A stretch of DNA of 64,000 nucleotides, from positions 5,673,401 through 5,737,400 of the forward strand of contig OX359198.1 of the NCBI GenBank assembly GCA_947172415.1, read 5' to 3'. The position numbers and the translations under genes were made by a program. Shown here piece by piece: positions 23,101 through 34,405 of the stretch. The stretch is from Chondrosia reniformis (Eukaryota > Porifera > Demospongiae > Chondrillida > Chondrillidae). The notes beneath the pieces were generated by a model. The model had not been told where the DNA came from. It worked only from the letters and a program-made list of their open reading frames with translations, and searched no databases. Each line of letters starts with the position of its first letter. Position 1 is the stretch's first letter.

Positions 23101-25314
23101 CTCCCTGATATATGTACGGATGGAAATTTGGCAGGGAATTTATTTGGCAGATTGGCACTTTGAGAGCAATCCACCAATATTTCAACTATCAAACTACACT
23201 GAACAATTGACGTAGGAGAATAACTGTCTTGCATGTCAGTAAAATTGCCAAAGTAAAATCCACCAAATGCCATAATTTGAGCAATCTGCCAAATATTCTT
23301 CCCACCAAAATTTCCAGCCGTATATATACATTTTATAAATCAAGCATTTACACATTATGTTTCAATATAATAAACCAACTATATATTATAGCCTTTCTAT
23401 TGTAGTTTGGGGAGTTTCGAAGTGCTATAGATATATAGGTGGATGGAATATCTATCTATATATATATATATTGGACACTAACATACAGAATTTATATGGG
23501 AAAAATTATATGAAGTGTATCGATTCTATTTTGTTGTACATATATATATATACATGTATATATGTTCACATAAGTAACTAATTCTCATACACAAACTCAC
23601 GTGAATGTCTCTCACACTTTGTTGTGGGTTGTGATTATTTAGAAAAACAATGTCTTCTATGATTGATTTTTGCTGAAATTGTAATTCTTTAACAATAGCA
23701 GTTTTTACCTATAAACACCATTTCAAGGAAATATATACATATTAGGAAAAACTTGAAATAGAAATTGACTCCAGAATTTGAAAATGTTAGTCCTCTTTAG
23801 ATGATTTTACTATACATAGAAGCTTAAGGTCACATTCTGTTTTATTATAAATTTGTGTATGTCATTGAACTACGTATATGTATATCACTGTAAATGGATG
23901 CAAAATTGTAGGGAAAGTTTATGATCTGCAGTATATACCGACCAATATACGTACATCTCTGAAAATTGGTATATCAACAGTTATAATACCGAGATACTTC
24001 CAGTTAAACTGCTTCATTAAACTTGTTAGTCCCCCAGCAATGCCCGCAGCAGATGGGGAGACTCTCAGCAAGAAGGGATAGGTAAAGTTGTCTGATAGAG
24101 AAGGACTTATTGACCCTGTTGAAATCTACACGTATTATAAAAATATAGTATTATAGCATTAATGCATACTCACATGCATGCATTTTTATTATTATAATAA
24201 TTAATTAAATTGAATGGGTATACATACACTTCTGCTGTTATTAATTAAAAGAAACTGAATGCACACGTATAATCAAATTGTGTGCATGAATGAATAATTA
24301 TTCATGAATAAACATTCTTGTTATAATTCTTTTTCTTATACATATATTACGATACACCCATGACTTCTAAGAATAACGTATTATTTGTGTCATGCCTGCA
24401 TGGCTGGTGCTTGTATATATGATGTGCTTTGGCAAGAATGCCAATACATAAGTGACAAAGTAAAGAGAATCTCATGCAGGTTGTACCAGTAGATAATGAA
24501 AATTCTATACATACATGTAGCTCAAAAAGCTCTATAATATATACGTATACATAACTGGTCATTTTAGATTAAAGCCCTATTGATTAGTGTATATGGTCAC
24601 TTGGTAAATTACCATAAATCCAAAGGATGCGTAACTGGAAGAGCCATGCATGTGAGCAAGATTTATACAGAGGTAATTGTGCAGATAAAGCTGTATGATA
24701 CTAGTGGCTCACTGTTACAAGGTTCCAATGTTGGGCCAGACTGGCAATCGCCTCTGTAGGTCCTGTACAGTCTGGTCCTACAATAAGTACACTCGTAGTA
24801 ATCCTCCTTATCTCTTCAAAGAACCCTTTCACAGCAACTTTGGGGTTGCACTATACACATGAAGCAGTATATCTTATAGTTACAAATTAGCCTGGAATGA
24901 TATGTATAAGGTGATCGACCATTTATGCATACTATATATAGTCACAGTATATATATATGCTTGGAGTCTCAATCTGATCACTGTACTGTTTATATGTATG
25001 TTTGTGACATATGTATATAATCACTTCTCTATATATGTACATATATACATACCAGATGTGTGTTTGAACAGCTGCGTACTACATTGAGTATTTACCTCAG
25101 GATTTTGTACTTCTATATATGTTAAGTTGTAATTGGGCAGTAAGCTGGAATCATTGTTGATTAGTTGTAGTGCGTAATTAACAGCTGGGATTATTACACT
25201 TGCATCTACAGATGATGAATTGGAAACGTACAACTGAAAAAACAGGTTCTCTTTGTCTTTACAAGAGCAATGTGACACAATAGCAAGAAGTACTGTTATA
25301 TACTGAATAGGCAT
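17125..25314 (-). CDS. Class C GPCR, GABA-B-receptor-like, copy A (775 aa)
   Basis: Minus-strand exons: 25096-25314, 24713-24850, 23955-24125, 23601-23708, 22257-22322, 21172-21396, 20423-20674, 20188-20269, 19948-20034, 19520-19652, 18913-19168, 18719-18847, 17782-18096 and 17125-17271. All 13 junctions keep phase and give 776 codons with the stop. Residues 1-18 form a signal peptide. About 25-449 form a periplasmic-binding-protein-like ligand domain (IPAVNYALQLINN, LIVGPDCTGPTEAIASLA, SPSLSDN, FYPDYVWIVP). About 455-727 hold seven membrane helices with IRLTSPLLNATVG, the TM3/loop-2 cysteines (VVCQLNVW, VGKCVS) and GLFLAFETRNVKIEELNES, a hallmark of GABA-B-type receptors; the last helix ends SLIFIPK. 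There is no Cys-rich domain, which separates it from mGlu, calcium-sensing and taste receptors. The ligand is unknown. The tail is about 48 residues. Confidence 0.93.
17540..17628. mobile_element. Half of the CAGTGCAAGTTACAATATAC MITE in receptor A intron
   Basis: The stretch TTAGATTACCTTAGTATATT followed by GTAACTTGCACTGTATA is the right end of a MITE whose other copies are at 34393, 34562 and 43247. Copy B lacks it at the matching place (about 29262). Confidence 0.7.
22361..23105. mobile_element. ~750-bp foldback insertion present only in receptor A
   Basis: At the same intron point copy B (about 34125) runs straight through, so this is an insertion. Its left part is a long hairpin: 22366-22480 and 22496-22608 are inverted repeats of about 110 bp. 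The element is further bounded by GATGTAGGGATGGCAC on the left and GTGTCATCCCTACAT near 23068 on the right, followed by a palindrome around AGGGAGTACTCCCGTACTCC. The interior (about 22680-23050) is more GC-balanced and contains (GAAGAT)n-like sequence. No transposase is visible. Confidence 0.8.
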
Positions 25315-26032
25315 TTTACACAGCCTAAAAGTATTTCTTACACTAATGCTTGCTTGGCTGCTTATATATATATACAGCTGTATTCAATTATGAAGAATAT
25401 TGAACCCATATATATATGCACTTTAGAATTATTATAATATGTTTAGTTAATTCCCTTCCATTTCAATGGATCTATAGACAGACCATGCATTTTCATTTAC
25501 AATTGTATACATATTCCTATTAACTGAAATAATATACAGATTAAAGTATAATAAAATAAAATATTAATTAGTATATAAACTAGACAAGGATGTCCAAATC
25601 TGCACGTCAATGAAACAAAAACATACATATGTATATGAAGCTATATTTGTTGTCAGCAATCACAGACATTTATTCTGAGTAAATTGTTAAAAAGTATACA
25701 TATTTACAGTATATAGTATTTTGCCCCAATCCTTTACCATATATGTATACAAAAGTTTTGGGTGCTTGCAATTGCTTGCTTTACATAAATTTTAGTGCCA
25801 AAACTTCTATACCCAATAAAAAGATATCCTAACAATAATCATTTTTATAGGGACTGCTGCAGGTATATAGGGATTTATCTCAGTTATTGTAACACTTCAT
25901 TACATATACATATATCTAATTTGTGACTGCTAGCATGCATTGGAGGTATTTGTACAATTAAAATGCACACGTATAAGTAATAAACAAAATGTATACATAA
26001 CAGATAGACAGTATGGATAGTCCTTATGATAA
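25315..26032. other. Upstream region of receptor A
   Basis: AT-rich sequence between the receptor start codon (minus) and the isolated EFHB exon. It should hold the receptor A promoter. No other gene seen. Copy B has a large insertion at the corresponding place (about 40280-42440). Confidence 0.5.
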
Positions 26033-26101
26033 TTATGAGTCTTGTTTTTGCTGTTGGCTTTGAACTTCCTCCAGGACTGCTCTGAAGGATTCCACACTCA
26101 C
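26033..26101 (-). pseudogene. EFHB: Orphan copy of the EFHB terminal exon
   Basis: 69 bp after a TAG acceptor, encoding VSVESFRAVLEEVQSQQQKQ then two residues and a TAA. It is identical in protein to the last EFHB exon at 42639-42707, which sits next to the rest of the gene. The duplication carried this exon and part of the last intron without the upstream exons, so it is normally unreachable unless EFHB transcripts skip the nearer exon and read through copy B. Confidence 0.85.
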
Positions 26102-26669
26102 CTACAAACAGACATGCATTAGGTACGTATATGCATGTACGTATGTATGTGGAAAAAAGGAGACAATTAGGAGATCAATACAGATACATGGGAGGACATG
26201 GAGTAAACAATGTATGGTGACATTAAATATTTGACACATGCAAAAACAGAATTATTGTTGAGACTAAAAGCATGGGTGTTGGATTTGGGAGTATGGGGGA
26301 GTTGGACTGTTAGAGTGTATACATTACTGATTTAAAATTGTGTATTATATAGTATACATACGTATATACCATTGTATGTATACGTATATAGTGCAACTGT
26401 TAAGACTAAACCTAGCAGTTTCAGTTATAACTTATAGGAGGTGTTAATGTATATAACATACTTTGTTTAAACAGTAAGATACTGCATAACATTGTCAAAA
26501 CAATTCAGCTTAGTTCTAGATGTATTAAATTGGCACAGCAATGCTGTTTTCACGTACATGTATTACATTTTTTAAAAATCAACATATTCCTGCATATATA
26601 CATATGTAGATATAGTCTATCTGTGAGAAGAATGCACTTGGTCCTTGTGATCAAATTAAAGAGAACACC

Positions 26670-27010
26670 CATTAACGTTAGCTTGACGCGTTCCAGTTAG
26701 TCTAGTGACTGCAATGATGAGGCGATTAACGTTTGTTTGATTATTAATGAATGAAAAAAAACCAGCTTAAAGTGCTTCAAAGAATAACTTCTTCTTTTGG
26801 GTTAAAGGGGGCGGGTGCAATAACACAGGAAGGAGACGGATCCCACCCCTTGAACATGTCCGTGACTCCGCGGATCATATCTACTTGTAAACTACATGTT
26901 TCGGTACCCCGTTTTATGATACTTCCTTGCGGGAGCAATAACACAGGAAGGGAAAATGGATCCCACTTGCCGAGGGTCTGGAAAAGCTGGAGAAACTGAA
27001 CCTAGCGTCA
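26670..27010 (-). pseudogene. Orphan NLR 5' fragment
   Basis: Matches 14450-14757, the possible NLR first exon. After about 15 shared codons (MTLGSVSPAFPDPRQ) a ~35-bp insertion occurs (about 26930-26966) that is itself a near copy of sequence ~100 bp away (GCAATAACACAGGAAG, GGATCCCAC), and the frame then meets a stop. The remaining NLR exons are absent. It may still act as promoter sequence for the adjacent small gene. Confidence 0.75.
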
Positions 27011-27108
27011 TCTGAAATGATATGCACATATTACAACATGCAAGATTGGTTCAGCAACAGTTAATCTCTTAACCCCTAAGTCAGTCCTGGGGGATTCCCG
27101 ATGAAAAA

Positions 27109-27608
27109 ATGGCTGCCGTGTCATTGCTTTCGGAGTTCGTCTTATGTCTTGCGTTGTTGAAATGTGCATCCGCACATAATGTTAGAGGTATGGGTTGACA
27201 TCATTACTTATATATCCTCTTAGTACAAATAAAGTTTTAGTATGATTTTAATACATACAATTAATTGGTATATTTTCTGAATTCACTTCTGTGTCTTTAG
27301 TTGCCCCTGACAACCTAGACGGTACCAAAACCAGCCTCCCTGTCGAGTCAGTGTCAGCTAACATCATTATAGCTGTAGTCACAGTAGCTATATTCCTCAG
27401 CATAGCAGTAATTGGCTCGCTAGCAGGTAGTCGATGAAAATAGCTAGGAAGATGTTGCATTATTTAGGGGTGTATAAATATTATATATTCTAATTAATAG
27501 GAAGGCATTGCATTATTTAGGAGGTGTATAGTGTCTGTAATATGTTATTGATTCTAACTCCATGTAGGTTATTTGATGCGTCGTAGTATACGAAAGCGTT
27601 TAGGTTAG
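27109..27608 (+). CDS. Small single-pass membrane protein, copy B (81 aa)
   Basis: Exons 27109-27187, 27301-27426 and 27568-27608, all phase-1 junctions, encode 81 residues ending in TAG. Compared with copy A it has a few changes in the signal peptide (MAAVSLLSEF) and six extra ectodomain residues (VAPDNL) because exon 2 begins 18 bp earlier, after CTTTAG. Transmembrane helix and basic tail RRSIRKRLG are the same. Function not recognised. The lack of frame damage since duplication supports a working protein. Confidence 0.8.
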
Positions 27609-27749
27609 ATTCACTCTCTATTTGTATATATATTCACTATATATCATACTATGCTATATGTACCTTATATGTATTTCAAGCCTTTAGTATATGATTTATT
27701 GGTACAGTAGTACATATAGAGTATAAGATCTGTATGAGTCTGGCCTGCT

Positions 27750-27801
27750 AGACCCTCCCTCCAAGTGCCTGGGGCTGTTATACAGGAGGAAGGGTCTAGT
27801 G
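27750..27801. other. Inverted repeat 3' of small gene (copy B)
   Basis: Same TAGACCCTCCCTCC / GGAGGAAGGGTCTA stem as at 15460-15511, with loop length preserved. Confidence 0.55.
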
Positions 27802-27861
27802 GCAAAAGAGATTATTATAGTTATATATCTTTTAAACCAACCAGAAGCAACTATATATACT

Positions 27862-28009
27862 ATATACAGTAGAACCTCACTTATCCGCACCCCAATTAAC
27901 TGGTTGTTCGGGTTATCCGACCTTTGTGGCGATAACAAAATGGCTATACTTTGAGCAGTGAGAAGAATAATTGAAAGTGTGTAGTTCTTACCCTAGAGGA
28001 TATAATAGC
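27862..28009. mobile_element. Truncated pogo/Tigger-like element
   Basis: The left inverted repeat TACAGTAGAACCTCACTTAT is present, but sequence after the start of the transposase-like frame is missing: about 430 bp present in copy A (15703-16147) are deleted here, joining ATAATAGCAG directly to GATATAAGCCAG. Confidence 0.75.
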
Positions 28010-28874
28010 AGGATATAAGCCAGTTGTATCTTGTTTACTCGTAAGATATCCGATCATCACCACATCACGTTGTTTGGCAAATAAGTAATGCAATTATGAT
28101 GTTGTTTTGGGATATAAGCCTGCTATATCCTGTTTATACTCATACCTAGATATACAGTACTTTTTGGGTCGGTGTCCAGACTGGACATTGCAATCGGTAA
28201 ACAAAGAGTTATCGCTGCATGCATGGTGACGTCATTCTAGTGGGAAAGTTAAACTTCGTTCAAATGGTACTTGCGAGTTACCGATTGCAACATCTGGTAC
28301 TGACACATCAGATTGAAGTGTTTATGTAATCCAAAGTGTCTGCCTATACTGGCTATGTAAATTTAATTATTATACCGTCAAAGAAGAAAAGGCTGGCCAA
28401 ATGCCTATATTGTGTTTACCTCTTTTTAAATAGGAAAATACAAATGCTGTAAGAAGTGTGTCTATGAATCTCTTTAGCCAACTTAACTGGTAATTTGGTG
28501 ACTTCATGATTTGTACTATAAATGTATATATAGTATTATATTAATTGCTGTATTTAAAAGATATTGTACCTACCTCTATGGTTATAATTGTCAAGTATAA
28601 TTAACTGTGTATAAACATGATAGATCATGGTGAGACTACAGCCAATCGATACTCATTTAAAGTCAGACACATACAGTTTTTTCTAAATTAGTACTTTTGA
28701 TTCTCTGATTGCATTCCTAAAGATTGAAAGATACATGCAGTGTAATTTAGTCTTAATGGTTAACATATAGCTCTAAATTACCAGAAAATGTGCCATCTCA
28801 AAATACTGTATCTACTACTGAAAATATGTAAAAGCCAATTACGTGCAACTTTCAAACCTTGCAAAGGTATTCTT

Positions 28875-31800
28875 TCATTTTTCAGTTTCAACCACCTTTG
28901 TCCTCACAGAGGTACTAGTATTTCCTCCGGTGGATAATTCACGATCACCATTCCACTTACCAGAAGGATTTTTGTACAAACCTAACATCTAATATTTGCA
29001 ATTGTATGTTAATATACATATATACATATATACGTATATCACTGGAATTACATTCAAAGCAACCATGCAAGGTCTTATATTGGCAGGAAGACTGCATGAA
29101 GTCCTATGCAGGACATACAAAGTATATGTGAAGGTTAAATCCTGGTTTCTAAGGTGTTACAGGGTATATACGTATATATAACCTTAAATTAGTTGTCGAT
29201 TCAAATCACCTCAGTCCTATCCTTGAACATGATTAACCTAGCTATTTGCAATTGTGTAATGTTAGAAATATATATAGTATGTTATAGTTCTCTATAATCC
29301 GACAACCCAACATTTTTCTGTCCCCATCAGTGTCGGACAAGTTCCACTGTATATCATGCACATGCAAACAATTATATATTTCTTCCATTATATACGTATA
29401 TACACACATATATACGAACCTTTGGTATGAAAATAAGACTGAGGATGACGATAATAACTGCCATTACTGCTAATCCAGTAATAGCATACCAGATGGTTTG
29501 ATCACTGACAAACACACCAACTGGAATCAGAGCAATGACTGTTACTATTATAGTATAGATACAGAATCCAATGAACTTTGATTCGTTCAATTCTTCAATT
29601 TTGACATTCCTTGTTTCAAAAGCCAAAAATAGGCCATAGAGCAACTCTATGCACTTATAGCCTATCAGAATACCAAGGCAAATGAGTTTGTTGGGAGACA
29701 CGCATTTCCCAACAAGAGAGGGAACTCTTCCATCCTATTATTGTATACAGATATATAAGGGAAGTCTAAAATAGGTTATATATAATAGGATAATCAATAT
29801 ATAATAGGTATACTATCAGCAAACTTAATACAGGCAATATATACGTATATATAAGTATACATTACATTACTCCAGTACTGTTGACAATATTGGGAATTGA
29901 ATATGCATGTGTCTAAAGAATGCAAAATTGCGAATTTTGCCACTATCCATGGCCACAATCTTTTGATGAACATTGATTTAACACTTCAATATATTAGTCT
30001 ATATACCTCTATATAGCTTCATCTCGCATTCATTTAATCACAATAATACTTATATTATATCTGTAATTTGGATAAATCATGATGATTGTATACCCTTGCA
30101 TTGCATTCCTGATATACAGTATGTGTATACATACAGGATAAAATCTATGCAAAAGCCATGTATATATACAGACAGACATGTCTCAGGTTTAATATGGCAT
30201 GAGACCTATTTAAAACTTCTTGAACAGCCAGGTTTCAAAGGGTGCTGAAGTATGGCAATTAATTTCTTAGGGTTTTAAATTATTAACAGCTCCCTTTCCA
30301 AGTTTATACATATTTTCATATATATCTTTTGAAACCTGGCAGTTCAAAGAGTTTATATATATATATAGGTTTCATATCATCTGAAACCTGAAATTTAATC
30401 CTGCATGTGACACGTACCTCATGCTTCACCTCTGTAATAATTCTACTTAGGCTTGTTGATGGTAGTGCTGTGATAATTACAAGGTATCCAATATCAACTG
30501 CCAAAAAGATTAGGATTAGTATGAAGAGGTGCCAGTCTTGAATAGTCTGAATAATATATACGTATATATATATATAGAAATATTATATACTTCTGATTAA
30601 GAAACACATGTATAATACTTACTTTCTTTTTAGTGTTAGGATTAGCAATACGCAGCCTTCTGAAAATCAAATAAACTCTCAAAACTTTTGCCAAAATTGG
30701 AACATAAATTAGTGTGGTGCCAATGCTAATCAACCAAATATTCAATTGGCAAACCACATTTAAGCTTGTCTTGTTAGATGTTCCTTCGTCAACCCCAAGG
30801 AGAATGGTGGCAACAAAGATAACAATTGCCCCAACTCCAACAGTAGCATTTAGGAGAGGACTGGTGAGTCGGATGGTCCTGTACAATGTAATAATTATCT
30901 ATACAGTACACACATTAAGTAATTAAGCAAAATGGAATGAATGAGATCCAATCTAAAGCATAAACAAATACATGCATGATACAGAAGACATATACAATTG
31001 TAGGCATGCACTGTAAATTTATATTAGTTGACATTAATATTACGTATGCATATATATAAATTGCTTAATTTGTGATCAAACATGTACATACATTCCAAAT
31101 ACATGTGTGTATATTTTATGAACAGCACTATATAGCTGTACACGAATGCTTATATATACGTATACAACAAATGCAAGGTTGTATATAGTTTCAAAATATA
31201 TATATATATATATATGTATATAAATTAAACTCACTCCTTTTTCCTGAAACCAAAAATGAATGCGATGCAAGCTAAAGCATAAATAATGCCAATAACAGCT
31301 AAGCAGGTGAAAACAATGAAGAGGGACACTGTTATGGTGGTTAACTTCCTGTCAACCGGAGTTCCATCTAAGTAAAGTGAAACAATGCATATTCTGAGCG
31401 GTGCTCATAGATAACCAAATAGTTTAGATAATCAATGTGAGCATATGCATGCATCATGCAGTAATGATGAATCAGGTTACAACATTTGCATATTGAGCAG
31501 GTTTTGAACATTTTGACCTATATATAAGATCTTTATCAATGAAGAACAAGTATTATATATGTACCTCTTAGATAGTCATAATATTATATCAGCTTTATAT
31601 ATAGATTTTGGGAATTGTTATATACATATAATATTAATTGATGATTCATGATCATGAGCTATATACATTAAATAATACTTTACCTGGAAAGATGGTACTG
31701 GGAGATTCGCCATGTAAAAACAGCAATTGTTTTTGATGATTTATGTTGGCTATTAAAGTACGGATCAAGTCTACATAATATAATACAGTGAATATAACAT

Positions 31801-34374
31801 ATGAAAATCTGAATCATTTCGATTCATACCCACATGCACAGTTTTCACAGTATATATAGCTCCATGTACATGTATACCAGTGTATATATATATATATTGT
31901 GAAGTCATTATGGTTCAAATATCAAAAAAGTATATCCTCACCGCTACCACTTGTTCTGTGTTGGTGAAGGGTACCATAAGAGAAAAATGTTCTGTCTCCA
32001 TTTCCATCATATTTGAGTTTGTTCTAATAAAATGTATGAGTAGTATACGTATATGGGCTAACATGCAGACAGAGATATACGTATATTATATATATTTACT
32101 CTCCTGTACATATTTTCATGCATCAACATTAACATTAATTCTATGTTCACATACACAAGTATATCAGCGTACATATACGTATACACATCAAAATACACTC
32201 ACTGTAGCTCCAGTGAAATTAACACCCAAGGCAGATTTATATATAGCATCTCTGATGGTATCATTTTCATATGTGAAACTACTCAAATTTATGCTTGGAT
32301 TCTGGCTAGCTCCATGCAATGCCATTGCACCAGTCCACATTGTATCGTAACCCAATGATGCAAATATTACATTTGAATCAGTTAGACTGTCAACATTTTC
32401 ATTTCTGAGTTTCTTGTATCTAGCAAGAATTTCACTCTCAAATTCAGACATAGTCTATTTAATGTAAATAGTATACAATGATGCACACACATACGTACAC
32501 AAGTAATATTTTACGTACATGCATGCACGTGTATCCAAAATTGGTTATATAAGTATATAGGAAAATTTCTGCATGCTACTAGTTACCAAAATGGTATAAT
32601 TAGTACAAATCTGTAGTATGCATATGTATAACGCATGAATAAGCTAACACACCATTTTCAACATGCTATATATACATCTACTTTATAGAGTAAAACCTAG
32701 TGAGAGCTTTAATTGGATGAAATTACAACATATACATATATATACATTATTACTTAAGGCTTAACATGATATATGTATATACATATAAGTGTAATAAAAA
32801 CATTAAAATGAAAAAGAAAGTGCAGGATTCAGAGTCTGGTGAACCAAAGTGGATGTATAATTAATATTTCCTCTTATATATATATAGAGGCTCATATAGA
32901 TCAATATAATATAATATTATGACTTTTGTCAGTGTTCATTCTTCATAATCACTTACAATATTTCCAATGATTGTAGTTTCATTGAAATATTCTCTAAGTA
33001 TGCGAGACTGGTAATCTACAACTAACAGTCCTTTGATAATCCTTTTTAATGCTTCTTCTGTACACTGAGTAAACGGTGTATATCTTTCCCTCCTCCTCGT
33101 TTGGTTTCTCCAAAAATTTTCAGAAAAAAACATTGGAACTATCCAGACATAGTCGGGATAAAACATTCCCAATTCCGCCGCCTTATAGGATTGTATATAA
33201 AAGCATGTTTATTAGCACTAATTATTTCACAGATATGTGTAATTGCAAGTTATGTCTAATAGTATGTATATGTATGTACATTTACGTATACAGCAGTATA
33301 CCCTGTAGAAATATCCCTGAAATGTGGTCACTTATGAATATTTTGAACACTTTTCATATAATAACAGTTCATCAGTATGCACAGACAATGATTGGCTACT
33401 ATATACCACCAATAATAACCAAAAGTGTTTTCTAAATGACCACATAGATTAATAGCCTATATCACTGAACAACAAGTAGTTCGAGTTTATAAAACTCGTA
33501 TAGACTTGTGTACGTATCTGACTATATATATAGATGATTCTCAGTTTTATAAATATGTATATGATGAAGGATCGGGAGTCTTGTTGATTAATACCCCATC
33601 AAGGCAGAGATAATCTATATAGCCATATATGTCTGAGTTTCCAAACTAAACAACTAAAACATTCAGGGATATTCAAAGCATATTATCCATACAGGATCAT
33701 GAAAAGGGGATAATCTCTTCTTTTAAAGACTACTTCCTAGTAACATTTTCAGAAGGAACTCTGTAGAAGGACATGTATTTCATGGCTACATTCTTCATAT
33801 ATATGTCTTGCAGAATCTGTATCAGCATATATTAGACTTATATTTCCTCTATATATATATATGTATGTATGTGTGTACGTATATAGTTCTTGTATAGTGC
33901 AACATATATGGGCCAGTCAAGTAGTTCTAGTACTAGTGTGGAGTATATGCACATGCACGACACACTCAAAATAATATAATACTCATGGAAGCTATATAGC
34001 AATATTAATTCTCTTGAAAACTGTAGACTGTACCTGACATAAAATGTCTCTTCCATAATCATGGTAAGTATTAATATATATAATCCTAGCAGCTGAGGCC
34101 TGATAAGAGAAGATAAATATATGTATATATGTACAGCTGGAAATTTGGCAGGGAATTTATTTGGCAGATTGGCACTTTGAGAGCAATCCACCAATATTTC
34201 AACTATCAAACTTCACTGAACAATAGACGTAGGAGAATAACTGTCTTGCTTAAATTGCCAAAGTAAAATCCACCAAATGCCATAATTTGAGCAATCTGCC
34301 AAATATTCTTCCCACCAAAATTTCCAGCCATATATATACATTTTATAAATCAAGCATTTACACATTATGTTTCA

Positions 34375-34405
<31 letters not shown>

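Larger units (their letters stand above)
14448..26664. repeat. Segmental tandem duplication, copy A
   Basis: Sequence from the NLR 5' region through the small membrane-protein gene, the GABA-B-like receptor and the EFHB terminal exon matches 26665-43736 in the same order and orientation. Exons are almost identical; introns differ by short indels and whole transposons. The block starts at ACCCATTAACG near 14448 and ends where GATCAAATTAAAGAG runs into the next copy's ACCCATTAACG. Confidence 0.95.

Noticed and set aside
17125..25314. Metabotropic glutamate or calcium-sensing receptor
   Set aside because: There is no cysteine-rich domain between the binding lobe and the first helix, and the AFETRNVKIEELNES segment is GABA-B-type.
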